A stretch of 64,000 nucleotides of DNA from contig JAOAGQ010000011.1 in the NCBI GenBank assembly GCA_026415675.1, positions 1-64,000 of the forward strand, in the 5' to 3' direction. The notes under the pieces are model-generated. The model worked only from the letters and a program-made list of their open reading frames with translations. It was not told the DNA's origin and searched no databases. This DNA is from Syntrophorhabdaceae bacterium (GTDB taxonomy: Bacteria; Desulfobacterota; Syntrophorhabdia; Syntrophorhabdales; Syntrophorhabdaceae). The translations under genes and the position numbers were made by a program. The number at the start of each line of letters is the position of its first letter. Position 1 is the first letter of the stretch. This document shows positions 53,965 to 63,500 of this stretch, piece after piece.

Positions 53965-55650
53965 ATGGGTGAGATAATAGGTTTGTTCGTATTTCTATTT
54001 CCGTTTATTATATCCTGGTTATTCACATCTTACATCATGTACAGGATAGGAAATAAATTCCAGATAGGCACTTTCGTTGAATATTTGATCCCCATCTATA
54101 ACCTGACTCTTATCTGCAGATGCGGCCGCATCTCAGAATGGAATGTCCTCGGTCTGCTTATACCGATTGTAAACCTCTATTTTATCATTCATATATGGGG
54201 CAGTGTTGCCCTTAGGCTTGGAAAAAATTACTGGGTTTACGGTGTAGGTAGCCTATTTTTGTGGATTACCGTATTGATCATGGCTTTCGATAAATCCCGT
54301 CCAGAAGGGTATATGTTGTCTGAAGACCTCGACAGAGGCAAGGTGGAAGAGATACCCCCTGAAACACCGGAAGAAGAGACAATACCCCTTACTTTCAAAA
54401 TGGGGGTGGCGAATGGAGGTTCAAAGATAGAAACACCGGAAGAACCCCCCCTTTCTATAGAGCCTTTAGAAAAGGGTAACCCCGTTCATGTTCCAGTGGA
54501 GGTTTTATCAGAAAAAGAAAAAGACAAGGAGGAGAAGAAGCAGAAAAAGAAGAGGGGGAAGGGTATGGGGATGAGTCTTTCCCTTGATTTTCTCACCCAC
54601 CTCGACATACTCTCAAAGATCGGCCTTAAGACGATAAATGAGCTGGTAGGGGTCGATATCGGAACAACATCGATAAAGGTTTGCGATTTAAAGAAGGCTA
54701 AAGACGGTTTTCATATGGTGAACCTCGTCAGGAAAGAATATGAGGAAGACCTCTTAAGTGACGGAATAATCATAGATACGACCTTTGTCGCAAATGAACT
54801 CAAAAATATTTTTCAGGAACATAAGATAAAGTGCAAAAACGTTGCATCGGCGCTGTCGAGTTACACGATTATCACCAAAAAGGTGGTTGTGCCCTTTCTT
54901 GAGGACGAAGAGCTTGAAAATACCATTCGCCTTGAGGTCGAATCCGTTATCCCCTTTCCCTTGAAAGATATCTATTACAGTTACCATATCATAGGTCCCG
55001 ACGAGGAGAAAGAAGGGATGATGGATGTCCAGTTGGTTGCCGCCAAAAAAGAGATTGTTGACGGTTATATGGAAGCTTTTAATATGGCCGGTCTATCCCT
55101 ACAGATTCTCGATGTTGATATCTTTGCCGTATCGAATATGGTAGAGCAGATATATAACCCGAGGGACTATTCTGTCGTTGTGGTGGACATAGGGGCATCG
55201 GTAACGAATATCGCCATCTTAAAGGGGGAATGGATAGAGTTTACAAGGGAGATACTTATCGGGGGAAAATACCTCACCAACCAGATCGAAAAGTCAACCC
55301 GGCTGAGTTACAGGGAGGCAGAGGAGAAAAAAGTCACAAACGACGGAGATGTATCCTATCTTTTTGAAGACTTTATCTTTAACATCACCTCAGAAATTAC
55401 AAAGACTATCAATTTCTATACCGCTACAAAACCGAACGATACGATAGGGAAGATATACCTTACGGGGGGTTCGTCCCTTCTTTTTGGGTTGAAGGAGAAG
55501 ATATACGAGGATACAAGGGTGGAGACAGAACTCATTACCCCTTTTATGCTTTTAAACCTCGATGATACGATGTTGAAGACATACGAGGACCTTAATGCTT
55601 TTATGACGGTGGCCCTCTATCTATCAACGAGAGTAACAGATTTAGGATAG
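53965..55650 (+). CDS. pilM: PilM with an N-terminal DUF5684-like membrane domain
   Basis: A 561-residue fusion. Residues 1 to about 110 form three or four membrane helices with the DUF5684 pattern: IPIYNLTLICR, then LLIPIVNLYFIIHIWGSVA, LRLGKNYW and a final FLWITVLIMAFDKS. A charged linker (about 110-215, with EKEKDKEEKKQKKKRGKG) leads to a complete PilM actin-like domain: GVDIGTTSIKVCDLKK, EVESVIPFPL, VVVDIGASVTNIAIL and YLTGGSSLLFG. PilM is normally a soluble cytoplasmic protein of about 350 residues that binds the PilN tail. Here it would be anchored directly in the inner membrane. It is followed by pilNOPQ. Confidence 0.88.
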   Translation: MGEIIGLFVFLFPFIISWLFTSYIMYRIGNKFQIGTFVEYLIPIYNLTLICRCGRISEWNVLGLLIPIVNLYFIIHIWGSVALRLGKNYWVYGVGSLFLWITVLIMAFDKSRPEGYMLSEDLDRGKVEEIPPETPEEETIPLTFKMGVANGGSKIETPEEPPLSIEPLEKGNPVHVPVEVLSEKEKDKEEKKQKKKRGKGMGMSLSLDFLTHLDILSKIGLKTINELVGVDIGTTSIKVCDLKKAKDGFHMVNLVRKEYEEDLLSDGIIIDTTFVANELKNIFQEHKIKCKNVASALSSYTIITKKVVVPFLEDEELENTIRLEVESVIPFPLKDIYYSYHIIGPDEEKEGMMDVQLVAAKKEIVDGYMEAFNMAGLSLQILDVDIFAVSNMVEQIYNPRDYSVVVVDIGASVTNIAILKGEWIEFTREILIGGKYLTNQIEKSTRLSYREAEEKKVTNDGDVSYLFEDFIFNITSEITKTINFYTATKPNDTIGKIYLTGGSSLLFGLKEKIYEDTRVETELITPFMLLNLDDTMLKTYEDLNAFMTVALYLSTRVTDLG

Positions 55651-55657
55651 CGAGAAA

Positions 55658-56191
55658 ATGATAAAGATCAACCTGTTACCAGGAAAGGCAAAAAAGGATT
55701 TCTTAAAATTGGATCTCTTCATCTTCTTCTTTATCATGTTTATCGCCTTGCTTACCGCAGGAGGCATCTATTACTTAAACGTGAAAGAGATAAACTCTTA
55801 TGAAAAAAGGATAGATGAGACAAAAAAACAGATTGCGAGTCTAAACAGCATATATAATGAATACCTTGCAATGGAGGCGGAGAAGAAGGAGATAAGAAGA
55901 AGGATAAAGGCGATAGATACCATAAAGGAGGGTAGGGGGCTCTCGGCGAGGATTCTATCCGATTTATCGGACACCGTAAAAGATAACGTATGGCTCAAAT
56001 ACTTTAAAAAGACCGAAAAGACCTTTGAGCTTTTGGGACATTCCCTTGAGAGTGAATCCATATCGAGTTTCGTGGAAGGCCTATCGAAGCTCCCCTATAT
56101 AAAAAACGTTGAATTGAAAAATGTGGAAAATACCGTTGAAGAAGGGGTTCAGATAAAAAGGTTTGCCGTCTACGGTGAGATATCGCTATGA
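55658..56191 (+). CDS. pilN: Type IV pilus inner-membrane alignment protein PilN
   Basis: A 177-residue bitopic protein starting with the PilM-binding motif MIKINLLPGKAK, followed by one membrane helix (about 22-42), a coiled-coil and a small periplasmic ferredoxin-like domain (NVWLKYFKKTEKTFELLG). The INLLP motif is the docking segment that lies in the PilM groove. It begins 7 bases after pilM and overlaps pilO by four bases (ATGA). Confidence 0.92.
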   Translation: MIKINLLPGKAKKDFLKLDLFIFFFIMFIALLTAGGIYYLNVKEINSYEKRIDETKKQIASLNSIYNEYLAMEAEKKEIRRRIKAIDTIKEGRGLSARILSDLSDTVKDNVWLKYFKKTEKTFELLGHSLESESISSFVEGLSKLPYIKNVELKNVENTVEEGVQIKRFAVYGEISL

Positions 56192-56802
56192 ACTTAAAGT
56201 TTGATATAAAACCCATCATAAAGAAGATCTCAAAGGTCAAAAGGCTTTACAAACTGCTCTTCAGCATAACCTTTAACCTTATCGTCTTCGGCCTTCTCTT
56301 CTATTTTCTCATCATCCCCCAGATCGATAAAAAACATAGTAAAATTGAAGAATACAATAAAGTTACCCAGGAACTGCAGAAAATGGTCTTTATCAAGAAC
56401 AACATGACAAAATTTCGTAACGAACATGAGGAACTGAAGGAGTTACTACAGAGGGTGCTAAAACAACTCCCTGAAACAAAGGATATACCCAATTTCTTAA
56501 GGAATATAGCGAACGTAAGTGCGGAATCGAGGGTGAAAATCACATATTTTGAACCAAAGGCCTTGCAACCTAAGGAGTTTTTTGCCGAGTTACCCTTTAC
56601 TGTCCGATTCAGTGGCCCCTACCATCATGTAGGTTATTTTTTTGACGGGATAAGAAGACTCGACAGGATCATAAATATCACGAGTTTCGATTTGAATATA
56701 GAGCCCAAATCACCCCCTGGGCAGGTGATCCTAAACGGCGAATGTACAGGAAAGACTTATGTTTACTTAAAGGAGCAACCGAAGGCACAACCAAAAAAAT
56801 GA
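56188..56802 (+). CDS. pilO: Type IV pilus inner-membrane alignment protein PilO
   Basis: A 204-residue bitopic protein: a cytoplasmic basic tail, a membrane helix at about 30-50 (NLIVFGLLFYFLIIP), a coiled-coil, and a periplasmic domain with PFTVRFSGPYHHVGYFFDGI, a good PilO signature. It forms heterodimers with PilN and links PilM to PilP. It is coupled to both neighbours by four-base overlaps. Confidence 0.92.
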   Translation: MNLKFDIKPIIKKISKVKRLYKLLFSITFNLIVFGLLFYFLIIPQIDKKHSKIEEYNKVTQELQKMVFIKNNMTKFRNEHEELKELLQRVLKQLPETKDIPNFLRNIANVSAESRVKITYFEPKALQPKEFFAELPFTVRFSGPYHHVGYFFDGIRRLDRIINITSFDLNIEPKSPPGQVILNGECTGKTYVYLKEQPKAQPKK

Positions 56803-57338
56803 TGGAGACTATGGAGAGGAGAGGGTTTTTCGATTTTCGATTTTTGTTATCAGATTTAAAGGTTATATTTTTATGTATCATCATTCTGACTGTTGCATAC
56901 GGCTGTCAGTTCGGTTTTTCTGCGGACCCCAAGGCTGAGCAGAAGAAGGTTGAGACGCAGGCCCCCCAGAAAGTGGAGACACCACCCAAATATAACGTAG
57001 ACGATTTTGTATACACCTCAGAGAATAGAAGAGACCCCTTTGAGCCTGTATATCTCTCAAAGGTAAAGAGGGGTTCTGTTAAACCGACAACCGTTGAAAA
57101 GCAGGTTGAAAAAAAGGGTTACGAGCTTGATGAGCTGAAGCTCACAGGGATTTTAAAGTCGGATAACGTGGCAATCGTTATGATGGAGGACCTCCAGGGC
57201 AGGGGGATAAACTTTAAAAAAGGGGATTATCTCAACCAGAACCTGTGGATTGTGGACATCAGAGAGGATAGGGTAGTTTTCGGATATAAACTAAAGGGCG
57301 AGATAAAAAACTTTGCCATAGACATCCCAAGAAAATAA
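56799..57338 (+). CDS. pilP: Type IV pilus assembly lipoprotein PilP
   Basis: About 179 residues. A hydrophobic segment ends AYGC, a slightly atypical lipobox (Ala rather than Leu/Val at -3). After a charged, Pro-rich linker the HR-type beta domain reads RRDPFEPVY, then LDELKLTGILKSDNVAIVMM and FKKGDYL. It bridges PilNO and the secretin. ATG 56799 overlaps the pilO stop (ATGATG); ATG 56802 is equally possible. Confidence 0.88.
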   Translation: MMETMERRGFFDFRFLLSDLKVIFLCIIILTVAYGCQFGFSADPKAEQKKVETQAPQKVETPPKYNVDDFVYTSENRRDPFEPVYLSKVKRGSVKPTTVEKQVEKKGYELDELKLTGILKSDNVAIVMMEDLQGRGINFKKGDYLNQNLWIVDIREDRVVFGYKLKGEIKNFAIDIPRK

Positions 57339-57350
57339 AAGGGGTTAAGT

Positions 57351-58778
57351 ATGAATAAAAAAATTTTCATCCTCCTTCTTTTAATCATCATGGTGCCTGG
57401 GTCCCTTTTTGGACAGGCCCCGAAAAAACAGATCTCCCGGGTATCCTTTGACTTCATAGATGCGGATATAAGGAACGTATTAAGACTCCTCACGGACATA
57501 GCGGGGAAGAATATCGTTATATCCGATGATGTGAAGGGCAAGGTGACGATGAAACTCGATAACATCACATGGGATGAGGCATTAAATGCGGTCATTAAAT
57601 CCTCGGACCTCATAAGGGTGGATGAAGAGAATATCATAAGGATTATCACGTTAAAGAAATTCGAAGAGGAACAGTTAAAGTTGAGTAAGAAGAAGGAAGA
57701 ATTGTTGAAAGAGAGACTCGAAAGACTAAAACAGGGGATCGACCTTGTCTCAAGGGAGATCCGTCTAAAATACGCAAATGCCGAAGAGGTAAGGAAGTGG
57801 ATAGTAGGGGAGACGGCGGCGTTGAGTCTGCCCGTTGTCCCGACCGGGGCACAGACAAGACCTGGTGTTCCGGCGGCAACCCCTGTAACAGGTGCGACAC
57901 CTGGTACAACGGTGCAGCAAAGGGGCCTTTTATCGGAATACGGAATTGTTACCGTAGTACCCTGGAACAACAGGGTGATTACCGTAAAGGATATTAAGGA
58001 GAACGTTGAGGAGATAGAGAGGAGGCTAAAGGCCCTCGATGTAGCCCCGGAGCAGGTACAGATCGAGGCAAGGATTGTAGATGCAAATACGGATTTTGTG
58101 AGAAACCTCGGGGTGAAATGGTCGGCAAGATTCAAGGCCACCATCAGTAATACGACGACGCCGGTTATAAGCGATAAAGATATCGCTGTATCCCCTTCTG
58201 TTACCGCCCCTGTGACATCCGCCATCGGTACCGTAGGCGTCCTGATAGGGAGTAGCGCAGACTCTAACTACCTGGAAGCGGAACTATCCGCTATGGAGAA
58301 AGAAGGTACAGGGAGAATCATAGCAAGCCCCAAAATCATCACATCCAACAACAGGGAAGCCCGTATTAACAAAGGATACGAGGTTCCATACCAGACATCA
58401 GGTATGTACGGAACAAATGTGGAATATAAGAAGGCGGAACTCGAATTGAGGGTAGTACCCCAGGTGATAGGGGATGAGATAAAGCTCGAGATAAGCGCAA
58501 AGAAGAACGAACCGGACTTTGCAGGGGGTACGCCTCCCCCCATCATCACAAGGGAGATAACTACGAAAGAGGTGATTATAAAGGACGGTGAGACCGTTGT
58601 GATAGGTGGGATTTACGACAAAACGGAGCAGGTTGCCCAGACAGGTGTGCCTTTCTTCAGAAACATCCCCTTTGTTGGGTGGCTCTTCAAAAGGGAAGAG
58701 AAGAGGGATGCAAAGGCAGAACTCTTGATCTTTGTAACCCCGAGAATCATAAAAAACCTATATAGAGAAGAGGGTTAA
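57351..58778 (+). CDS. pilQ: Type IV pilus secretin PilQ, short form
   Basis: A 475-residue outer-membrane secretin through which the pilus passes. A signal peptide (1-24, ending LFGQA) is followed by an STN/N0-like domain (FDFIDADIRNVLRLLTDIAGKN), an N1 domain (IRLKYANAEEVRKWIVG), a Thr/Pro/Gly-rich insertion, and the secretin gate and barrel (QIEARIVDANTDFVRNLGVKW, then VPFFRNIPFVGWLFK and LLIFVTPRI). The peptidoglycan-binding AMIN domains present in usual PilQ proteins (700 residues or more) are absent. The next gene starts directly at the stop codon. Confidence 0.93.
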   Translation: MNKKIFILLLLIIMVPGSLFGQAPKKQISRVSFDFIDADIRNVLRLLTDIAGKNIVISDDVKGKVTMKLDNITWDEALNAVIKSSDLIRVDEENIIRIITLKKFEEEQLKLSKKKEELLKERLERLKQGIDLVSREIRLKYANAEEVRKWIVGETAALSLPVVPTGAQTRPGVPAATPVTGATPGTTVQQRGLLSEYGIVTVVPWNNRVITVKDIKENVEEIERRLKALDVAPEQVQIEARIVDANTDFVRNLGVKWSARFKATISNTTTPVISDKDIAVSPSVTAPVTSAIGTVGVLIGSSADSNYLEAELSAMEKEGTGRIIASPKIITSNNREARINKGYEVPYQTSGMYGTNVEYKKAELELRVVPQVIGDEIKLEISAKKNEPDFAGGTPPPIITREITTKEVIIKDGETVVIGGIYDKTEQVAQTGVPFFRNIPFVGWLFKREEKRDAKAELLIFVTPRIIKNLYREEG

Positions 58779-60110
58779 ATGAAAAACATACTAAATAAAG
58801 CAAAAAAAATTTTCATTGTCACATCTTCTCTCATATCCCTGCTATTTATCTTAAACCCTCTTTATGCCAAAGAATTCATAAGGGGCACCATACTCCCCTC
58901 GGGACTTCTCCAGGACAGGATCAATTTTACCCCAGGAGATAGAGCCTTTATTAGCTTTAACACAAAAGACGGGGTAATCAAAGGGGATATAGTAACGATT
59001 GCCTCAAAAGAAGACAGAGGACTCGAATATCCTTTGGGTCGTTGTGCCGTGGTGAAGGTGGGAGCCGAATCGAGTATATGCGAAGTGATAGATTCGAGAA
59101 AAGAGATCACCTATGGGGATGCCCTTTATATCCCAAAGCTCGCATACAGGGAAGAGAACCTCTTCCCTGTTATATATTCCCTTCTCTATAATATTGCCGA
59201 ATCCGTTCCACCCCATAAGAAACAGACCGTATATATCCATGATATATTTGACAAAACATTGAACATAACCCGTTATTCTTTAAAGACAAAAAAAGAGATG
59301 GAGGAAGTATTCTCCCAGAAGCAGAATAAGATTCTCTTAAGAGAAGGGCTTTTATCGAGGGATGTCCGTTTCTTTCCCATCGATTCTTTTGAAAACCTCA
59401 TCTTCCTTAAGAACTTTATGGAAAGGGAACGGATCGATGTCTTTATCACAGGCCTTTATTCCCACGAAAAGGATGTAATTTATCTTACCTTTCATAAATA
59501 TGACAATCGCCTATCGAAGGAGGTCCTAACTTTTCAGATAAAGCCTAAGGATTTAAGGGAATGGGAGGACACAAAAGAGATCATCCTCCCTTACAAGAAG
59601 GCGGAAAGATTAGAACCGATAAAATGCAGGGTTTCCCTTATCGAAAAGACCGATTCTATCATCAAATACAGTAAAGAAGAAATTATAAGGTTTGAAACCC
59701 AGGGGAATATGTTCAGGGAGACTGAGTTAAAGACAAAGGAATTCAATATAATTGCCCCTGCAGAGGTGCTCGTCACCTTAAACGGAGAGCCCTTGAGTTT
59801 CGATAAGACAGGTCTTTTCGTGACAAATCTAAATAGAGGGAGCCATAAATTATCCGTCTCTTTTAAAAGGGGTTACTACTTTAACACAAAAGGGGCCCTT
59901 ATCTTTGTATCGGACAAACCTGTGGAAAAGGATATGGTACTCCTTGTGAGGAAGGACGGGGATATACATATAAAGATAGAACTGACCCCGGAATTTGATA
60001 AAAACCCTATAGACGTAACTGTCTGGAAGGAGCATACAGAAATGGGGTCCCAGATATTGCCCGTAAAAGAGACGAAAACGGAGAAAATGATTGAGACGTA
60101 TATAGACTGA
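58779..60110 (+). CDS. Exported protein of unknown function in the pilQ operon
   Basis: I do not recognise this 443-residue protein. A signal peptide covers about residues 1-30 (ending LYAKE). Two beta-rich stretches (GDRAFISF, GDIVTIASKE, ITYGDALYI) look like SH3-like domains of the type seen in FlgT. A middle alpha/beta part (about 130-260: YIHDIFDKTLNITRYS, RIDVFITGLYSHEKDVI) recalls the TolB-N/CsgG fold. A C-terminal PEGA-like domain (VLVTLNGEPLSFDKTG, then HKLSVSFKRGYY) follows at about 320-380. It begins one base after the pilQ stop, so a role at the secretin or cell surface is likely. All domain matches are tentative. Confidence 0.6.
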   Translation: MKNILNKAKKIFIVTSSLISLLFILNPLYAKEFIRGTILPSGLLQDRINFTPGDRAFISFNTKDGVIKGDIVTIASKEDRGLEYPLGRCAVVKVGAESSICEVIDSRKEITYGDALYIPKLAYREENLFPVIYSLLYNIAESVPPHKKQTVYIHDIFDKTLNITRYSLKTKKEMEEVFSQKQNKILLREGLLSRDVRFFPIDSFENLIFLKNFMERERIDVFITGLYSHEKDVIYLTFHKYDNRLSKEVLTFQIKPKDLREWEDTKEIILPYKKAERLEPIKCRVSLIEKTDSIIKYSKEEIIRFETQGNMFRETELKTKEFNIIAPAEVLVTLNGEPLSFDKTGLFVTNLNRGSHKLSVSFKRGYYFNTKGALIFVSDKPVEKDMVLLVRKDGDIHIKIELTPEFDKNPIDVTVWKEHTEMGSQILPVKETKTEKMIETYID

Positions 60111-60119
60111 GGGGGAGAT

Positions 60120-60542
60120 ATGGAAAGGATGTTTTTTATCCGATTTTTACTATGTTTTGTATTTACACTTTTTGTTATCTTTTTATCACCTATTGTTAGT
60201 AACGGACAGGTGATAAAACTGGACGATGGTTCGACGATAAAGATAGAAAATCCCTTCAAAGTTCCCATAACAGAGGATGATATAAAACAGATAAGGGACA
60301 CCCTTTTAGAGATAAAAGGGGATAGGGCAGGTCGTTACAGTCAGGGTGGTAGAGATGCGTTGGCAATCCAGAACTATGAACGTCAACTAAGGACAGAACT
60401 CGGGGTTGAGAAGGCAAGACGAGAGACATATAAGGAGTATGATAGACTCGAGAGGGACCTAACGAGAACACAAAGACTTAAAGAGGGTAGGGACGTGATC
60501 ATATATAGGGATGAGCCTTTCGGCAGGCAGGGGAGGAGGTAA
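60120..60542 (+). CDS. Small exported coiled-coil protein of unknown function
   Basis: A 140-residue protein with a signal peptide (about 1-30, ending SNGQ) and a charged helical body: KVPITEDDIKQIRDTLLEI and then a long Arg/Glu-rich segment (TELGVEKARRETYKEYDRLERD) that should form a coiled coil. The residues after the signal (VIKLDDGSTIKIENPF) form a short beta-like segment. It lies 9 bases after the previous gene behind GGGGGAGA and is likely part of the same operon. No family was recognised. Confidence 0.55.
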   Translation: MERMFFIRFLLCFVFTLFVIFLSPIVSNGQVIKLDDGSTIKIENPFKVPITEDDIKQIRDTLLEIKGDRAGRYSQGGRDALAIQNYERQLRTELGVEKARRETYKEYDRLERDLTRTQRLKEGRDVIIYRDEPFGRQGRR

Positions 60543-60561
60543 GAAACAGGTGGAGGTAAAA

Positions 60562-63500
60562 ATGAATATTTCATCGAAGGTTAAAAGACTATCCGTATTT
60601 GTTCTTCTTCTATTGATACCCCTTATCTTTTTTCAGACCCATGCCTTTGCCTCAAAGATCTTTATAGAAGACCTGAAACTGACGACAGACACAAACGACC
60701 AGTCCCAGCCCGATGTAGCCTACGATACGATAAACAACAGGTACTTCGTTGTATGGACGGACAGCAGGAATCCTTCAGGAACGGATATTTACGGTAGATT
60801 TATCCAGCTCGGAACTGCCTCAGGCGCAACATCCACGACCTTAACGGATGCGAGTAAAAACTGGACGGTAAATGAACTTGCAGGTCAGAAGATCATGATA
60901 AAGGCAGGAACAGGGATAGGTCAGGAGAGAACCATCCTGAGTAACACGGCAAATACAATAACCGTTGCCACCGCCTGGACAGTAACACCTGATACGACGA
61001 GTCAATATGCGATTCTTGGTAACGAATTCGTCATATCGAATGCGGCAGGGGATCAATCCCAGCCAAAGGTCGCCTTCGACGATATGAATACCCCCAACCG
61101 CTATCTTGTCGTCTGGACGGACACGAGAAGCGGAGTCGGCAGGATATACGGTCAGTTCGTGGGGGTAGATGGTACCCTCGATGTAAAGGGTAATTTTCAG
61201 ATCTCCCAGAGCGTGGATGTTTTAGATAGTAACCCAGCGGTTACGGCGGATAGTAGTGGAACGATTACCGCCATAGCAACTGATGCAAGTGACAATACAA
61301 CTACAATTACGGATAATACAAAATCATGGGTTTCACAAAAATGGAAAAACTATGCCATACACTTCATAAGTGGCACTGCAGCAGGACAGTCCGCCGTGGT
61401 TTTATCCTCAGATTCTAAAACATTAACAATACCTTCAATGTCGACACTCCCTGCTGTTGGTGATACATACAGAATCAAGAGATATCTAACCCCCATCACA
61501 TACCAGTCCCAATCTGTACCTTCTGTGATTTTTAATAGAACAACGAAGTCTTTTACCGTGGCATGGCTCGATAGGACAGATTATGAGCAGAAATACATCT
61601 ATAGTGTAAGAAAAATCTGTGGTATAGATAACAGCCATCAATATTTTTCGTATTTCCCGCCCACAGTTGCAGATACAAATATGGTAAGGTTCAGGGAGGT
61701 TTCCTATAATGGTGTAAATACCTCAGCTCCTCAACAGGATGGCTCAAACCTGACGAGCTCTATTTCTAACTGGAGTAAATTTTATTATATAGGCCAGGGT
61801 TTTACACCCAGTGAATCATGTTCAAAAACGAAGGCGAGTCTTACAGTCAATGGGACACTATCTACTATGAACTACGAAAGTGCCCCTGTAATCACGTACA
61901 ACCCTACTGATGGTTCCCATTATGTTGTATGGTCTGGAAGAGGTTTTACCGTTAACTCAACGGTTAACTGGTCAAGTGATTGCAAAATTGAGCTTAAAGA
62001 TATACAGGGTAATGTTATTGGATGTGCAGAATGGTGGCCTTTTGTCCAGACAGGCCCCACATACACGGTAGAGCCCGATAAGGTACCTGTCATCTACGGC
62101 AGGAATATTACCCTCGGCCTCGTAAAGGATACGGTACTCTCCGATACCACAAAATCGTCCTATAACCCTGCCATTGCCTTTGATCCCTTTAAAAACATGT
62201 GGCTCGCCACATGGGAGACCCAGGATGATGCCTGTGGAGACCCACAGAAAGACACGTGTAAAAATATCTACGGACAGCTCATTGACATGCAGAACTACCT
62301 CCAGTACGGTAGCGTAATCAGTATATCAAAGGCCCCGAGCGACCAGACAGAGTCTAAAGTCGCCTTCGATACGGTAAACCAGAGGTATCTCGTGGTATGG
62401 GATGACGGCAGAAGTAGTAGCGCAAGCATATCCAACATGGATATATTCGGCCAGTTTATAGACCCAACGGGTAGACCATCCGGGGCAAATTTTCCCATAA
62501 CCGTTGCCCCCGGAAACCAGATATCCCCGGCCCTGTCATTCGGAGACGTTGATTCGAGGAGATTTTTTATCGCCTGGAAGGATGGAAGGGTATCGGGCGA
62601 TGCGGATATTTACGGACAGGCCTGGAGCTATTCCGTTGCCCCCCAGCTTTTGGTTACCGATGAAAATAACGTCCAGATATACAACCAGGCCCTCGATTTT
62701 GGAAACGTGGATGTTAAACTCACAAGCACAAAGAAATTCAGGATATGGAACAACGGAAACTCCCAGCTCACCATCTATTCCATATCAACCCCCGATGAGC
62801 CCTTTACGCTCATCACACCAAAGGCAACGACCATTTCCCCCGGGGTGTACTATGAGATGGAAGTAAAGTTTGCCCCTATGGCAGGGGGGAGCTATTCGGG
62901 GAACGCTTCCAATAACTATAAGATAGAGATATCTTCCGACGGGGGCTCGATCGTTATCTATTTGAGCGGTAACGGAGACCATACGGTACCCTTGAATGTA
63001 ACTACGGCAAGCCTTCCTGATGCGGGAAGGGGGGTGGCATATTCACAGAAACTCACCGCAGAAGGGGGAACGGCCCCTTATGTATGGAGTATATCATCAG
63101 GGAGTCTTCCTGCAGGTCTTTCCCTCGATGTAAAAACAGGTATTATAAGCGGTACCCCAACCCTTACAGCAACGGATGCATCTTTTACCGTTATGGTGAA
63201 GGATACAAACGGTGACCCAACAGGTACATCGGCAACGAGAAACTTAAGTATAAAGGTCACCTCCATGGCCGTTACAACGGCAGGTTTAAATCAATGGACT
63301 CAGGGTGTGGCAGGTTATGCCGAAACCCTTGCAGCAACAGGGGGGACTCCACCTTATACCTGGACGCTTATAGGGGGAACGTTACCTGCAGGTCTTTCCC
63401 TTAACGCAGCGGGTAATATCACAGGGACCCCCACGGATGCGGGGAGCCAGTCCTTTACTGTACGTGTTTCGGACAGCGGTTTCCCTGCCCTTACGGCCAC

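Noticed and set aside
62504-62866. Plus-strand frame of 120 codons within the secreted repeat protein
   Set aside because: It is out of frame with the repeat protein, which continues unbroken through the region with clear domain repeats.
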